A stretch of 64,000 nucleotides of DNA from Hyaloperonospora brassicae (GCA_947650285.1 CANTFL010001475.1:62001-126000), one strand, 5' to 3'; positions 47,460 to 58,467 are shown, counted from the first letter of the stretch. Made by a program: numbers and translations. Notes: generated by a model from the sequence alone, not told the origin.

Positions 47460-50400
47460 ATGAAGCGGGGACGCAGGATTGTTGTCAATACAGTGAACAC
47501 CGCATTTGTAGGTAGATGTTTAGCATTGAGAAATACTTGGTCTTCGACCTTGTAACGTTTGATACAAGATTTGATAGTAGTTGGTTCTTTTTCTTCATCT
47601 TGGCTTTCAGACATTGCATGACGCACATGTAGTAAGACATTGAATCGCGCTGCAAGAAACGTATAAAACTAGACCCAAAGAGTGATAAGAATGATAGGAT
47701 CAGCTAGCCAATCGGCCATCTCTCCACCGCTAAGCTAAGAACCATGAAGTGGTATATTTAACTGAACGCGTGTCGGGGTCAGACCGCTCATACAGAACGG
47801 AGTAAAGCTCGTAGAGGTATAACCAGCGATATACAACGCTAATACAACGATAGGGAGCATGGAGATCCAAGGACTAAGCCTACTTTACTAAATACTGAGT
47901 AACATGCCAAAATCACGCGATTCATCTGCTCTATTTGACCATCGATATAGACATGATCCGCCGTAAACATGTCCAATCAGAACCCCAGAACCTTCAAGAT
48001 TGACTTTAAATCTGACGGGTGAACCGAGGATATCTATTCGCGATAATCGTCACTGATATACCGCGCTGACGAAACACGCTATCGACGAACGCCTCTGCTG
48101 TACCTCCGTCGTATATTGAGAAATGCATAGCCGATAAGTGATCTATTTTCTCGGACGGTTGACAAAAACCACAATACATGTGTTGCCATCCAAACCGTTT
48201 GCCAGATGAAAAGAAAATCCATCATACTTGAATCCTTGCACCCTGTGGCTACTGGCAAAATTCGCAGGAAGCACAGCCGCATCAGCTGCGGATTTGACCC
48301 ATTGACATCTTTCATGCGTACGCATACATATGCTCACCCATATTTAGCGTTTGACCAACCAATAAAGCTAGAGTTCCAAGCCATAGGTCTTCTCACAACC
48401 AAGACGACCACTCGGTGTAGCATCATTGTCCGTATATAGACTTCAAAAATGTAATTACTCATCATCAGAAACGACGATACGAGGGATAATATCAACATCT
48501 GCAGTAGCACATCAGTTCTTTTTTACGGATGAAAGATTGATGTAGCCTCGCACGAAAACACATGACGACAATTGTATGTCTAAATCTACAACGTTCTCCC
48601 TCCCAAGAGCACGTAGACGAGTTGTACAATGGCCATCGAGTGCATAAGCCGCGCGAACTAAGACCGTGATGAACGACGACCAGTTTGTATCATGATCAAG
48701 CTCGTAGATGGCCTGCGAGGTAGCGACCCATCAAATATGTTTGCCTCTCTGACTCATACTTCACCTTCAATGCTGTATTCGGCAAAGAACAACAACCAAC
48801 GAGCCATTCTCCGAACGAGATGGGGAGTCTGAGTCGCAGTATGCAATGACGCATGTACGTATAAAATAGCTACAGGCCAAATCGATAAACTCTGAAGATG
48901 ACTAGCGCATACTTTGCAAATCAATCGTTGTCATGAACTGGTTAGTTCTTGAAAGCAGCTTTTGGCGGGCAGATCCATGCTCGAAAACGCGCACATGGCC
49001 ACCATGAAGGCTTGGATCAGAGCACAGCCAATGACAAAGTTAGAATCACCAGAGGAGACATGGAATGGCTGCTCTGGTTCCGGCAGATCCCAAACAGAAC
49101 TGGAGGAGGCTCACCTTTACTTCTAGCAAACATTGTCATGTATGTAATTTTAGCGCCTCTCCACTTCTTTTTTCAGAAAATATGTTAGGTGAGAAATAAT
49201 GACGGAGCCATTCATGCGTAATTCGCACTATACTTGTGGATGTGGTTGTCAAGATGAAGCCAATTACGTACGTTCATTTATTTCTTCGGAACCGGCCAGA
49301 CAAAAATGACCTTGGCTATGAACTATATGCACCCACTCTTGCTGCCCAATCATTCACCGTAGTGAATGATTTTATTCACCAGGTAAGATGTACGTTGGTA
49401 CAGCAGCACACTACTTATTGGTGCGCACGCACTCAATCACAAATCGTAAATGGTCAATATTGCTGTCCATATTTGTCCGACCGTTCTCTGCACTAATAAA
49501 TACGACGATGACATCTGATTACGTTTGCGAATAGCCTCGGAGAGGTCTGAAATATTGCGTCACGAGACGATTGAATGTAGCCGGGGAGCCCAATGAAAAT
49601 TGGTGCATCAAATGACACCCCAGAGTATACCACTAGCTGTGCTCACCGCTGTCATCGGAACATCACTCGCTCACATGAGCAAGTGGAAATAGCCATCAAC
49701 TAAGTCGAGTGCACTATAAAAGGTACTATCGACCATTTCGTTGCGAAGCACAATTTCTAGGAATAGAGGTCGGAGTCAGAATGACGGCAGCATTTTGATT
49801 CTTATCAACATGAACAAGGTGGCACTTGCTATTCAAATTTCTGACATAGAAGGAAAGTGTATAACGGCGAGACCTACAATCACGCACATTATCTGCCTTG
49901 TACCGCAACAATTCAAGTTAAATCGTCAATGACGTCACACTGTTCCTTTTGCTACTGCCACTACCGTATAACGCGGTATGTTGTTCCCGGAACTAGATCA
50001 ACTCGATGGCGTACGTCTCTATCGGGAGGTATGAAGGACATTGGAATGTGCAAAAAGAGTCTCATGATCTCTTTATCACGTGATAATCCAGACCCAATAA
50101 GTTTTTTCAGGATTCTAAGATCCACTACCGGCCTTTAGTGCCAACTTCGTATCCTCAGGGACCGACTATTTCTGAATCGAGGATATACTTAACTCAATGT
50201 TAGGTCGAATGGCCACGAATGCGAATAAATCAGCGTCCTTTAAGCCTGACCAAAAGCATCATTCTCTATTTTGTCAACCAATGTAATAGAATACAAAGAT
50301 AAATATCCCTAAGGCAACAATGTCAATCACCTTGCCATCACGCCATTGAAAAGACCATACAGTGTATTTCTGTCATAACACTGTCATGGAAAAGACTGTC

Positions 50401-51070
50401 TGCACCTTGCATCGTCTATTTGACGACGCTGTCGGGTATTTCGCAATACCTTACATCTCACATCAGTCGAGAAAATTGGGCTCCCCAGGCATCCAGCAAC
50501 GGATTGCTTGCCGTATCGCTATCAGCAAAATCTTCGCTCTGAGCTCATATGGTTGATATCTTTGGATTCAATTATCTCTAAGAATCCAATGGTTAGCACG
50601 CTGAACAAATTGGGCAGAAGATCGCGTCCATATCGCCAAAGTGTTCAGACAAAGGGAATTATGACTCGCCAGAGACCCAATAGAGACAGTGCACGTTATA
50701 CCTAAACAACCCACACCTCTTATCAATCCATGACTTATGTCGTTTCATCCATGCTATGCCTAGGATATTTCAAATATATCATGCCGAAGTCAAGGTCTCA
50801 TCCACATTCCACGACGCCAAGCTTTAAGAACTTCGTGACTTGTTTGTCAAACCGTTAGCACGTTACACGCGGTCTTGTTGCCAGTCAAACAGTGCCAGAT
50901 TCGCTACTTTGCACTTCCAGCGACTCAGCATACTACTGACTCTGATCCAGGGATTAGCGTCGAGCATAGTCTTCTGCTGCTCCAGAATCTATTGAAACCG
51001 TACAAGAATCATTGTAAACTTGCTAACAGTCGCTTTCATGACAAGCAAGCCTGGCTTGCGAACTAGGTTT
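47460..51070 (-). pseudogene. Decayed gypsy pol, older copy
   Basis: Colinear with 59880-63780 on the same strand. Integrase region: TTAGCATTGAGAAATACTTGGT against TTAGCATTGAGTAGGACTTGGT; GGTTGACAAAAACCACAATA against GGTCAACAAAGACCACAATA. RNase H region about 48760-48960. RT region about 49200-50140 (GATTGAATGTAGCCGGGG, GACGTCACACTGTTCCTTT, CTCTATCGGGAGG). Protease region near 50950-51060 (CAAGCAAGCCTGGCTTG). There are stops and indels in every frame, and no enzyme could be made. Perhaps 65-80 per cent identical to the younger copy by eye. Confidence 0.8.
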
Positions 51071-52190
51071 ACGTTATTGAGTACAAAGCTATGAGTGAAT
51101 AAGACTTTCTCACCTCCACCAACATAATATACAACATGACATAATATTTCTCGATAGGACGCTCCGCGCTTTCAAAGACATGTCGTTTCCCTCGCGCCGT
51201 ACCATAGTTCTAGTTTGAGGCAAGTACTAGACTCATAGAAGCCTGGCACTGTTTGCGGAACGGACAACTCGCAAGCAGGCATTAATGCTACCTTCATGTA
51301 TAACGTCGGTGAATGTCACGTTGTAGCTCAGCAGCTTGCAGATCAGCTTCATCTTTGCCTTAATGATTGCGATGGACCATAGGCTCAATGTCCAAGCCGC
51401 ATGTGCACCGATTGTGATTGGAGAACATGTTCTACGTCCAATCCAATCAAGTCTAGATGACTTAAGGTTGAATTTAGCGTTCAGTGCTATTTGCACAGCC
51501 TCTACAGAGGTGAAGGGTGAGCCCGAAAGTCATTCGTCCTGAAAACGCCAGTACCAAGACCTTCCATCAACACGGTCGCACTGACCACCTCGAAGCAAGG
51601 ATCAATCTGCATAGCATCCATACGTGCTCTCAACACTTGTACATAGCCGTTAGCTTACTCTTGCCGTTAAAGGTAGATAAGAAGCGTACTCGCACGCGAT
51701 GTGCCTGGTTGGTCGGCAATTATACGAGTAGAATCTACCGCTTCAGCGATTTCCGTGTGGGCAAAATGCAGCATCAACTGACGTGCCGCACGTTAGGAGT
51801 TATTCTCTATCTTCCGTTGAGCGGAGATACAGCCATCGATACATGCTGATAATTTAAACAGAGCATGCTGGATTTCATAAAAACCTCTACCTCCCGAGTC
51901 CAGAGAGTAATATCCCCCCATCCTCCCGTAGTAAGTTTTGACGCTCAGCTTGGGTGGACAAGGCTTAGCTTCTTCGTCCAATACATAAACAAATCGTGTC
52001 AACATATTCCGACGCCATTTGGCCGTAGACCTATGCAAACAGGAAAGACTCATTTGGCGAATCTTCTTCCAGAAGTGTGTATAACACGTCCTAGCCTTGC
52101 GATACAAGAAAGTCAAACATACTCTGAACCCGAAGAATCGGTCAGTTTAGTAAGCGCGACCTTTTGGACCTCAGAGAGAAGGGGATAACT
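51071..52190 (-). pseudogene. Probable gag region of the older gypsy element
   Basis: Lies between protease and LTR on the minus strand, where gag is expected. Minus-strand frames such as 51793-52116 contain YYGRMGGYYSLDSGGRGFYE but no clear zinc knuckle. The younger copy's gag is outside the window, so there is nothing to align with. Assignment is positional. Confidence 0.35.
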
Positions 52191-52745
52191 TGCTCCATCC
52201 TCGAAGAGGATTGGACTTAACAGAATCTGTAGTAAATATACTAAAGTGCTATCAAACGTAGCGGAGCTACTACAGGTGCTTTCCAGAGGATGGCTTAAGC
52301 TCAGAGAGCCACTTATTTTCTTGAACTAGCAGTGAAATATTGAGGCACCATGTTCAGTGAATCAGGACTCAGAGAATTAACAAGCTCTGAGAAAGACGAC
52401 TCCTGAATTAACTTGTTTTCTGGAACAACGACTCAACTAGTCTACGAGCTCAAGGAAATACAATCTTAGGACTAAGAGATCAAATTACATCACATTGCTC
52501 GTACTCCTAGTTTAAGGGTCGTACGATTCGTAGAATCGAGTGGCAACTGGTGCCCAAGAGTACACGCCGTAATAACACTTCTAGACTCTTATGATTATAG
52601 GGCGCCTGGACAAGGCACGAGTGCTTATCGGTCAAACTGCGAGCTGCTGTTTGTCTACTTTTGAGAATTGTGACAAAAGGTTATACGTGTACTTCAATAT
52701 AAGTTTGTACTCCCTACCGGAGTAAAACCTGATACGTTTCTTTCA
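52191..52745 (-). repeat. Decayed 5' LTR of the older gypsy element
   Basis: Contains the same string of short hairpins as the LTR at 57840-58359, now degraded: GCGGAGCT, TTAAGCTCAGAGAGCC, GATTCGTAGAATC, GGCAACTGGTGCC and GGCGCCTGGACAAGGCACG. The order matches. The exact ends are not visible. Confidence 0.5.
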
Positions 52746-53145
52746 GGGTGGCCGACGCGCGTGAACCCCCAGCTAACGATTTCAGTACAGAACTTATTGA
52801 TAAAGGTTGTACAACACAGCGTTACGTACCTCTACCGTGGTTGCACCGCCAAAGTGTATCGCCGGTACAGATCCACTCGCAAGTATCAACTTGGCTTGCA
52901 CATGTTTGTTTTGTAGCTGTGTGCAAGTTGCGTTGACAATTTACAATTGCATTCTAGAAGGTTCATGTGGAAAAGGGGGTCCTGCACTTTTAGGGCGTGT
53001 GCAACCAGTAATGCTGGTGTGTGTCCGTCGCTTGTCCCTTCATTATCCACTGCGTGCAATTACGTAAAGCAGCTGGGCCTTTCACAAAAGCAAAAATCAC
53101 AGCCGCGCACCGCAGCGAAGCGTTTGCAGAGGTTATAAAGTGCTA
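52746..53145 (+). other. GC-richer flank with broken frames
   Basis: Three short plus-strand frames overlap here (for example STVVAPPKCIAGTDP, then a basic stretch QKQKSQPRTAAKRLQR). They may be the upstream half of the coding relic that resumes at 57245 after the fold-back unit, but I cannot show continuity. No family recognised. Confidence 0.25.
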
Positions 53146-53337
53146 AAAGCCAAAGGAAAGAACAGCATGATCAGTTCTAACAGCTATGTCATGCCGTATC
53201 ACTCAAGGGTTTGTGAAGGACTGAGTCCGTACGCCATCTGACTTATCTTCCTTCGACTTCAGCAGCAGCATGATCAGACCACAACCTGATGGAGTTCTAC
53301 ATGCGCTGAACGCACGCTGGTGCGACGCTCAAGCGGG

Positions 53338-53595
53338 TCATATCAGACCTTGCGCACCGAACATCTGCATACTTTGTGGCATTCGGACATTAACACAGCA
53401 CCGGAGTGTACGTTGGATGCGTCGGACGAGCCCGAGGTCCATGCCGTATGCTTTTTTGCTTAGACAGTGAATGACGACACAGTCGTCGCATACTATATCG
53501 TCGTATGCAGTGAAACCTGGCGCGGTAGACACTTTTGTGCACGGCGACACCAGGATATGCGCTATTCCTCTATCCGCATCATACTGCGTTGACAC
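53338..53595 (-). pseudogene. Cys-rich frame, unit 3 left arm
   Basis: Keeps CTKVSTAPGF, DDIVCDDC and LVRRIQRTLRCC of the unit 1 frame but loses the later cysteine pairs and stops at GAQGLI. It has no defensible start. Mirror copy at 56795-57052. Confidence 0.3.
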
Positions 53596-54068
53596 GAGAG
53601 ACGCTTTTGCTTTTCCGCATTCACAGGTAACCCACGCTTCGAAGTGTCGGAACGAGCTGCAAACAAGGTTTCATACGTATCGACTACACGAACGAAAAGA
53701 TAGACAAGACCGTTTGCAAATGTGTTTGATTTCCCACTGGTTACCATCTGCGCTGAACGAAAAGTGTATGTGTGTGTACTTTTACAACAACATTCAAATG
53801 GCAAGCACGCCGCGCTCGTCAGATACGAAACATCGCTGTAATGAGCGGTGACGAGGTGCGCGTCGATAGCATCAAGCAGTCCTAAGGCCCATTTGTGGTA
53901 AACGCCGACGCCAGACGGCACGCTGACACTCTCATCGTCTCTACCGCGTAAAGCATTTACGATCCCGAGAAACTGCAGCTACAGGTGTACACGGACGTGT
54001 ACAAAGGTAGCCACGACGCCGACACCATTATAGCCGCTAGGTTCCACCGCCTCGTGTCGCCCGACACG

Positions 54069-54428
54069 CTAATTGCGGTAGACGCTCGGCTGCTTGCCGT
54101 AGTTACCCCCGTCATAGTTGCGGCTATCCGTGTCGACATCTCGGGAGCGACGCTGCTTTTCGCCACCAGCTTTCTGGCGATAGACATCACCGTTGTGATC
54201 GCGGCTATCTTTGTCGTCATCTCCGTAGCCACGCTTCTTTCTACCATGAGAACGGTTGGCATAAGCGCCCCTGTTGCCGTCACGGCTGTTACCGTCACGA
54301 TAATCATCTCTGTAGACTCTGCGCACGTGATGGGACGTCTGCACGGCTTCCGTCGACGCATCCACGGTATTGCTCACAAACGCCAAGGCAGCCACGCTCA
54401 GCGCGCCGATCATGATACTGAGCTTCAT
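54069..54428 (-). CDS. Small secreted protein, diverged, unit 3 left arm
   Basis: A 119-codon frame whose first 36 residues, including the 24-residue signal peptide, are identical to unit 1 (MKLSIMIG... to HHVR). The mature part differs: RVYRDDYRDGNSRDG, SHGRKKRGYGDDDKDSRDH, a single DSRD motif instead of the triple DSRDDK, then QRRSRDVDTDSRNYDGG and the shared end QPSVYRN. No cysteine. One CACAAAG unit and an initiator-like promoter (54472-54489) are upstream. Likely secreted; function unknown. Confidence 0.75.
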   Translation of the reverse strand: MKLSIMIGALSVAALAFVSNTVDASTEAVQTSHHVRRVYRDDYRDGNSRDGNRGAYANRSHGRKKRGYGDDDKDSRDHNGDVYRQKAGGEKQRRSRDVDTDSRNYDGGNYGKQPSVYRN

Positions 54429-54471
54429 CTTGCTTGCGAAGGTGTTGTGCTTTGTGCTGTTGTCGTACGTC

Positions 54472-54489
54472 CGAAGTTGGGGAATGAAC
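54472..54489 (-). promoter_or_regulatory. Oomycete-type initiator, unit 3 left arm
   Basis: GTTCATTCCCCAACTTCG on the gene strand; one T to C change from the unit 1 sequence. Confidence 0.55.
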
Positions 54490-54659
54490 TCACTTGCTGG
54501 GTCCGAGAGCTACAAGCGCACCCGATCTCGCTTCGTCGTCAAACTCTCTCTCGTGACGATTACGTCGTAAGAACCGTTAGAAGCTCAGTTCTGATTGCTC
54601 ATCCAACCAAGTAGAGGCGAACGGTGTGTTTCAGACGAAAGAAAATGTCACCGGAATGA

Positions 54660-54950
54660 TTGACTGCAACAGTAGTCGCAAATGCACAGCGCAAAAGGTG
54701 GTCATCGCATGTGTTTGGTGGGCATCGGCTGTCGGCTCGGATAGTTGCAACGGACAACAGATTACTACGAAAAAGTGGGATGCATATGGTGCGTCAAGCA
54801 TTCTTATGCTGTTTTTGTGTCGATCTGACTGGTCGAGCTGTACCAGACACCGCGTCTTATCGGATGTGCAGCAGCAGATACGTACTTCTCAGAAACGCAT
54901 GTCCGTCATGCCCTGTTTTCCACGTGGTACTGCAGCTGTAGGCGTCCTAG
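54660..54950 (+). CDS. Conserved inner-arm frame, unit 3 left arm
   Basis: Counterpart of 23003-23299, about 93 codons; the ATG has shifted by mutation and the frame start is uncertain. One of the paired cysteines is tyrosine here (TASYRMC). The alternative overlapping frame (54626-55033) is longer in this unit. Coding status is unresolved. Confidence 0.22.
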
Positions 54951-55128
54951 ATAGACATTGCATGTGGAACTGCGACCGTCCTAAGCCGTCTTCCCGGAGC
55001 CACATGCGACTTCTACACGGGTGGTCAGCATGACGCCAAATAGCAGATGCACGGCGCCAGCCGAAGTACAGTCTTCTCTATGCGACTTGAATAACGGTCA
55101 CAATGCTGGTCGACAGATGATCGCGTGA

Positions 55129-55261
55129 GCCTATGCTCGGGTATTCCCTCAAGAATCACAAAACAGAAAACACACAAGGGAAGTAACCTAGGCGTTCAAA
55201 GTTCCACGGAACATGCCATCACATCTTTTTACCTCACCCAATCACGAAGGAAAATAAGATC
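55129..55261. repeat. Fold-back unit 3, central loop
   Basis: About 130 bases between the arms, AT-rich, unrelated to the 731-base loop of unit 1. No gene. Confidence 0.7.
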
Positions 55262-55900
55262 AGGAGCTCATGCGATGTGTCGACCAGCATCGTGACCGTT
55301 GCTGGGTCACATCATGCATTGCGCTCCGCCCGCGCCGTGCATCTGCTGTTGGACACTATGTTGACCACGCGTGCAGAAGTCGCATGTAGCTCCGGGAAGA
55401 CAGCTTAGGACGGTCGCAGTTCCACATGCACCGTCCAACTACGACGCCTACAGCTGCAGTACCACGTGGAAAACAGGGCATGACGGACATGCGTTTCTGA
55501 GAAGTACGTATCTGCTGCTGCACATCCGATAAGACGCGGTGTCTGGTACAGCTCGACCAGTCAGATCGACACAAAAACAGCATAAGAATGCTTGACGCAC
55601 CATATGCATCCCACTTTTTCGTAGTAATCTGTTGTCCGTTGCAACTATCCGAGCCGACAGCCGATGCCCACCAAACACATGCGATGACCACCTTTTGCGC
55701 TGTGCATTTGCGACTACTGTTGCAGTCAATCATTCCGGTGACATTTTCTTTCGTACTGAAACACACCGTTCGCCTCTACTTGGTTGGATGAGCAATCAGA
55801 ACTGAGCTTCTAACGGTTCTTACGACGTAATCGTCACGAGAGAGAGTTTGACGACGAAGCGAGATCGGGTGCGCTTGTAGCTCTCGGACCCAGCAAGTGA

Positions 55901-55918
55901 GTTCATTCCCCAACTTCG
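55901..55918 (+). promoter_or_regulatory. Oomycete-type initiator, unit 3 right arm
   Basis: GTTCATTCCCCAACTTCG, 61 bases before the ATG at 55962; mirror of 54472-54489. Confidence 0.55.
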
Positions 55919-55961
55919 GACGTACGACAACAGCACAAAGCACAACACCTTCGCAAGCAAG

Positions 55962-56321
55962 ATGAAGCTCAGTATCATGATCGGCGCGCTGAGCGTGGCT
56001 GCCTTGGCGTTTGTGAGCAATACCGTGGATGCGTCGACGGAAGCCGTGCAGACGTCCCATCACGTGCGCAGAGTCTACAGAGATGATTATCGTGACGGTA
56101 ACAGCCGTGACGGCAACAGGGGCGCTTATGCCAACCGTTCTCATGGTAGAAAGAAGCGTGGCTACGGAGATGACGACAAAGATAGCCGCGATCACAACGG
56201 TGATGTCTATCGCCAGAAAGCTGGTGGCGAAAAGCAGCGTCGCTCCCGAGATGTCGACACGGATAGCCGCAACTATGACGGGGGTAACTACGGCAAGCAG
56301 CCGAGCGTCTACCGCAATTAG
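55962..56321 (+). CDS. Small secreted protein, diverged, unit 3 right arm
   Basis: Protein identical to the left-arm copy at 54069-54428: signal peptide 1-24, mature region of 95 residues, end QPSVYRN. The pair is divergently transcribed about 1.5 kb apart across a short loop. If both are expressed, dosage is doubled; read-through of either transcript across the loop would give a long hairpin RNA. Confidence 0.75.
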   Translation: MKLSIMIGALSVAALAFVSNTVDASTEAVQTSHHVRRVYRDDYRDGNSRDGNRGAYANRSHGRKKRGYGDDDKDSRDHNGDVYRQKAGGEKQRRSRDVDTDSRNYDGGNYGKQPSVYRN

Positions 56322-56794
56322 CGTGTCGGGCGACACGAGGCGGTGGAACCTAGCGGCTATAATGGTGTCGGCGTCGTGGCTACCTTTGTACACGTCCGTG
56401 TACACCTGTAGCTGCAGTTTCTCGGGATCGTAAATGCTTTACGCGGTAGAGACGATGAGAGTGTCAGCGTGCCGTCTGGCGTCGGCGTTTACCACAAATG
56501 GGCCTTAGGACTGCTTGATGCTATCGACGCGCACCTCGTCACCGCTCATTACAGCGATGTTTCGTATCTGACGAGCGCGGCGTGCTTGCCATTTGAATGT
56601 TGTTGTAAAAGTACACACACATACACTTTTCGTTCAGCGCAGATGGTAACCAGTGGGAAATCAAACACATTTGCAAACGGTCTTGTCTATCTTTTCGTTC
56701 GTGTAGTCGATACGTATGAAACCTTGTTTGCAGCTCGTTCCGACACTTCGAAGCGTGGGTTACCTGTGAATGCGGAAAAGCAAAAGCGTCTCTC

Positions 56795-57052
56795 GTGTCA
56801 ACGCAGTATGATGCGGATAGAGGAATAGCGCATATCCTGGTGTCGCCGTGCACAAAAGTGTCTACCGCGCCAGGTTTCACTGCATACGACGATATAGTAT
56901 GCGACGACTGTGTCGTCATTCACTGTCTAAGCAAAAAAGCATACGGCATGGACCTCGGGCTCGTCCGACGCATCCAACGTACACTCCGGTGCTGTGTTAA
57001 TGTCCGAATGCCACAAAGTATGCAGATGTTCGGTGCGCAAGGTCTGATATGA
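56795..57052 (+). pseudogene. Cys-rich frame, unit 3 right arm
   Basis: Mirror of 53338-53595, identical translation (CDDC, LVRRIQRTLRCC). Confidence 0.3.
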
Positions 57053-57244
57053 CCCGCTTGAGCGTCGCACCAGCGTGCGTTCAGCGCATGTAGAACTCCA
57101 ACAGGTTGTGGTCTGATCATGCTGCTGCTGAAGTCGAAGGAAGATAAGTCAGATGGCGTACGGACTCAGTCCTTCACAAACCCTTGAGTGATACGGCATG
57201 ACTTAGCTGTTAGAACTGATCATGCCGTTCTGTTCATTGGCTTT

Positions 57245-57839
57245 AAGAGGAAACCGATGCTCTTCAGGATCGCAGGGAGGTACTGTTCCGCGCGGCCACC
57301 AGGGCGTGGGTTGTGAAGCCGGACGATGATCTGCGTCCGCTGATTCCGCTTGCGGAGGAAGCTATTGCGGCATGGATGATGGGGGGCATCGTTTCACTTC
57401 TTCGCCTATAAATCTAGCCTGCACGCACCCGCAGGCCACAAGGGTAGTGATGCTTGAATGTTTCGAATCGTATTCCAAAGGCAAGGGTATTGCGATTGTT
57501 ACTCCTTATATGTGTATGCCTCAATACATCGCGGAGAAGACGTTGCTTTACAACTCTTGGAACGACACGAGGAGGAGACGAGGCCCGATGTCATGAGTCG
57601 GGAACTGGTCAAGGGTGCCAAGCGGACAAGTTACGACGCCGACACGAGGCGCCTGACCTTCATTATGCCGGATCAAGCAGCTGCTGTGAGCTGGCATGCA
57701 AAGACGATTCAATTTCTCGGTAAGCGTCTTCAGGTGTTTTGTCCAGCTATACTGGAGCGCGACGACATTACTGCTCCATTGTTACCAGCTACGTCACCCT
57801 GTCGACCCAATTGCACTATCAAATCCGAATTTTAGTCAA
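57245..57839 (+). pseudogene. LINE-like ORF relic, truncated by gypsy LTR
   Basis: Pieces of one protein in shifting phase: LQDRREVLFRAATRAWVVKP and DDDLRPLIPLAEEAIAAWM (57262-57380), GHRFTSSPINLACTHP (57388-57435), KGKGIAIVTPYMCMPQYIAE (57479-57535), then an open frame to 57835 with KRTSYDADTRRLTFIMPDQA and QFLGKRLQVFCPAI. The style resembles the N-terminal region of oomycete LINE-type ORFs from memory, but no endonuclease or RT remains to prove it. It stops where the gypsy LTR begins at 57840. The fold-back unit 3 abuts its upstream side. Confidence 0.35.
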
Positions 57840-58359
57840 TGGAGTGGCGGCAAGCATGGTTCAAGCTATTTTTGAAGCGGAGCTTCACAGCTCCTTAAGT
57901 CAGAGGAAGACCTAACGCTCTTACAAACAACTTTGGTTCTACGAACCCGACTCATAGAGTCATTAAGCTCAGAGAGCTTACGATCCCCGTTCCTAAGGGA
58001 CCAAACGATTCAAAAGAATCACAGCACAGAGTGCTCAGGAGTAGCTATCTTCACAGGTATTGCTAGCATCTACCGATCAAAGACGCCTCGTGAGGCACGT
58101 GTCTTTCATTAATCAAAAGGGGAGCTGAATTTTTATTTCTTTATTAAACCCAAAAATACACCTTAGAACAACGTGATTAACCTACTCGCTGATGTCCTAA
58201 ATAAACCTCTTAAAAGATCTCGTAATCAATTGATGACAGACATCAGTCTTCAACAATTGATACACTCACTGTGTTCTAAAATTTCTTTATAGGGTACCCC
58301 CCTCTCTTGTGTGCACCACACATATCGTCGACTTCCAGCCGACGTGTAACCCCGTTACA
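57840..58359 (-). repeat. Gypsy 3' LTR with a hairpin series
   Basis: On the minus strand it begins TGTAACGGGGTTACACGTCG after a polypurine tract and ends GCCACTCCA (TG...CA), 520 bases. A CCTATAAAG box lies near 58290, and AATAAAG and AATAAAAA-type signals near 58130-58145. Between 57879 and 58096 there are at least seven short perfect hairpins, such as GGAGCT/AGCTCC, GGTTC/GAACC, GACTC/GAGTC, TAAGCTC/GAGCTTA, GATTC/GAATC, AGCAC/GTGCT and GCCTC/GAGGC. The 5' LTR is outside the window. Confidence 0.75.
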
Positions 58360-58371
58360 CCCTCCCCCACC
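58360..58371 (-). promoter_or_regulatory. Gypsy polypurine tract
   Basis: GGTGGGGGAGGG on the minus strand, touching the LTR start TGTAACGGGG; it fixes the element's orientation and LTR boundary. Confidence 0.7.
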
Positions 58372-58467
58372 AGACTGACGTTACCACAAAACGGTAATCG
58401 GCTTCTTTCCTCGAAGAGGTTGGTGTGTGTGTGTGCTTAACCTCGCGGTTGCTAAACACGAAACACC

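Larger units (their letters stand above)
53146..55128 (+). repeat. Fold-back unit 3, left arm
   Basis: Reverse complement of 55262-57244, with all coordinate pairs summing to 110390. The outer end begins AAAGCCAAAGGAAAG on the left and ends CATTGGCTTT on the right. Frames in the two arms translate identically over the middle 1.7 kb. The inner half (about 54300-55128) is nearly identical to unit 1. The outer half is only loosely similar. Confidence 0.85.
55262..57244 (-). repeat. Fold-back unit 3, right arm
   Basis: Reverse complement of the left arm. The innermost 180 bases (55262-55440) differ from the left arm at many sites (for example TTGCTGGGTCACATCATGC against TTATTCAAGTCGCATAGAG), while the rest is virtually identical. 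Confidence 0.85.
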
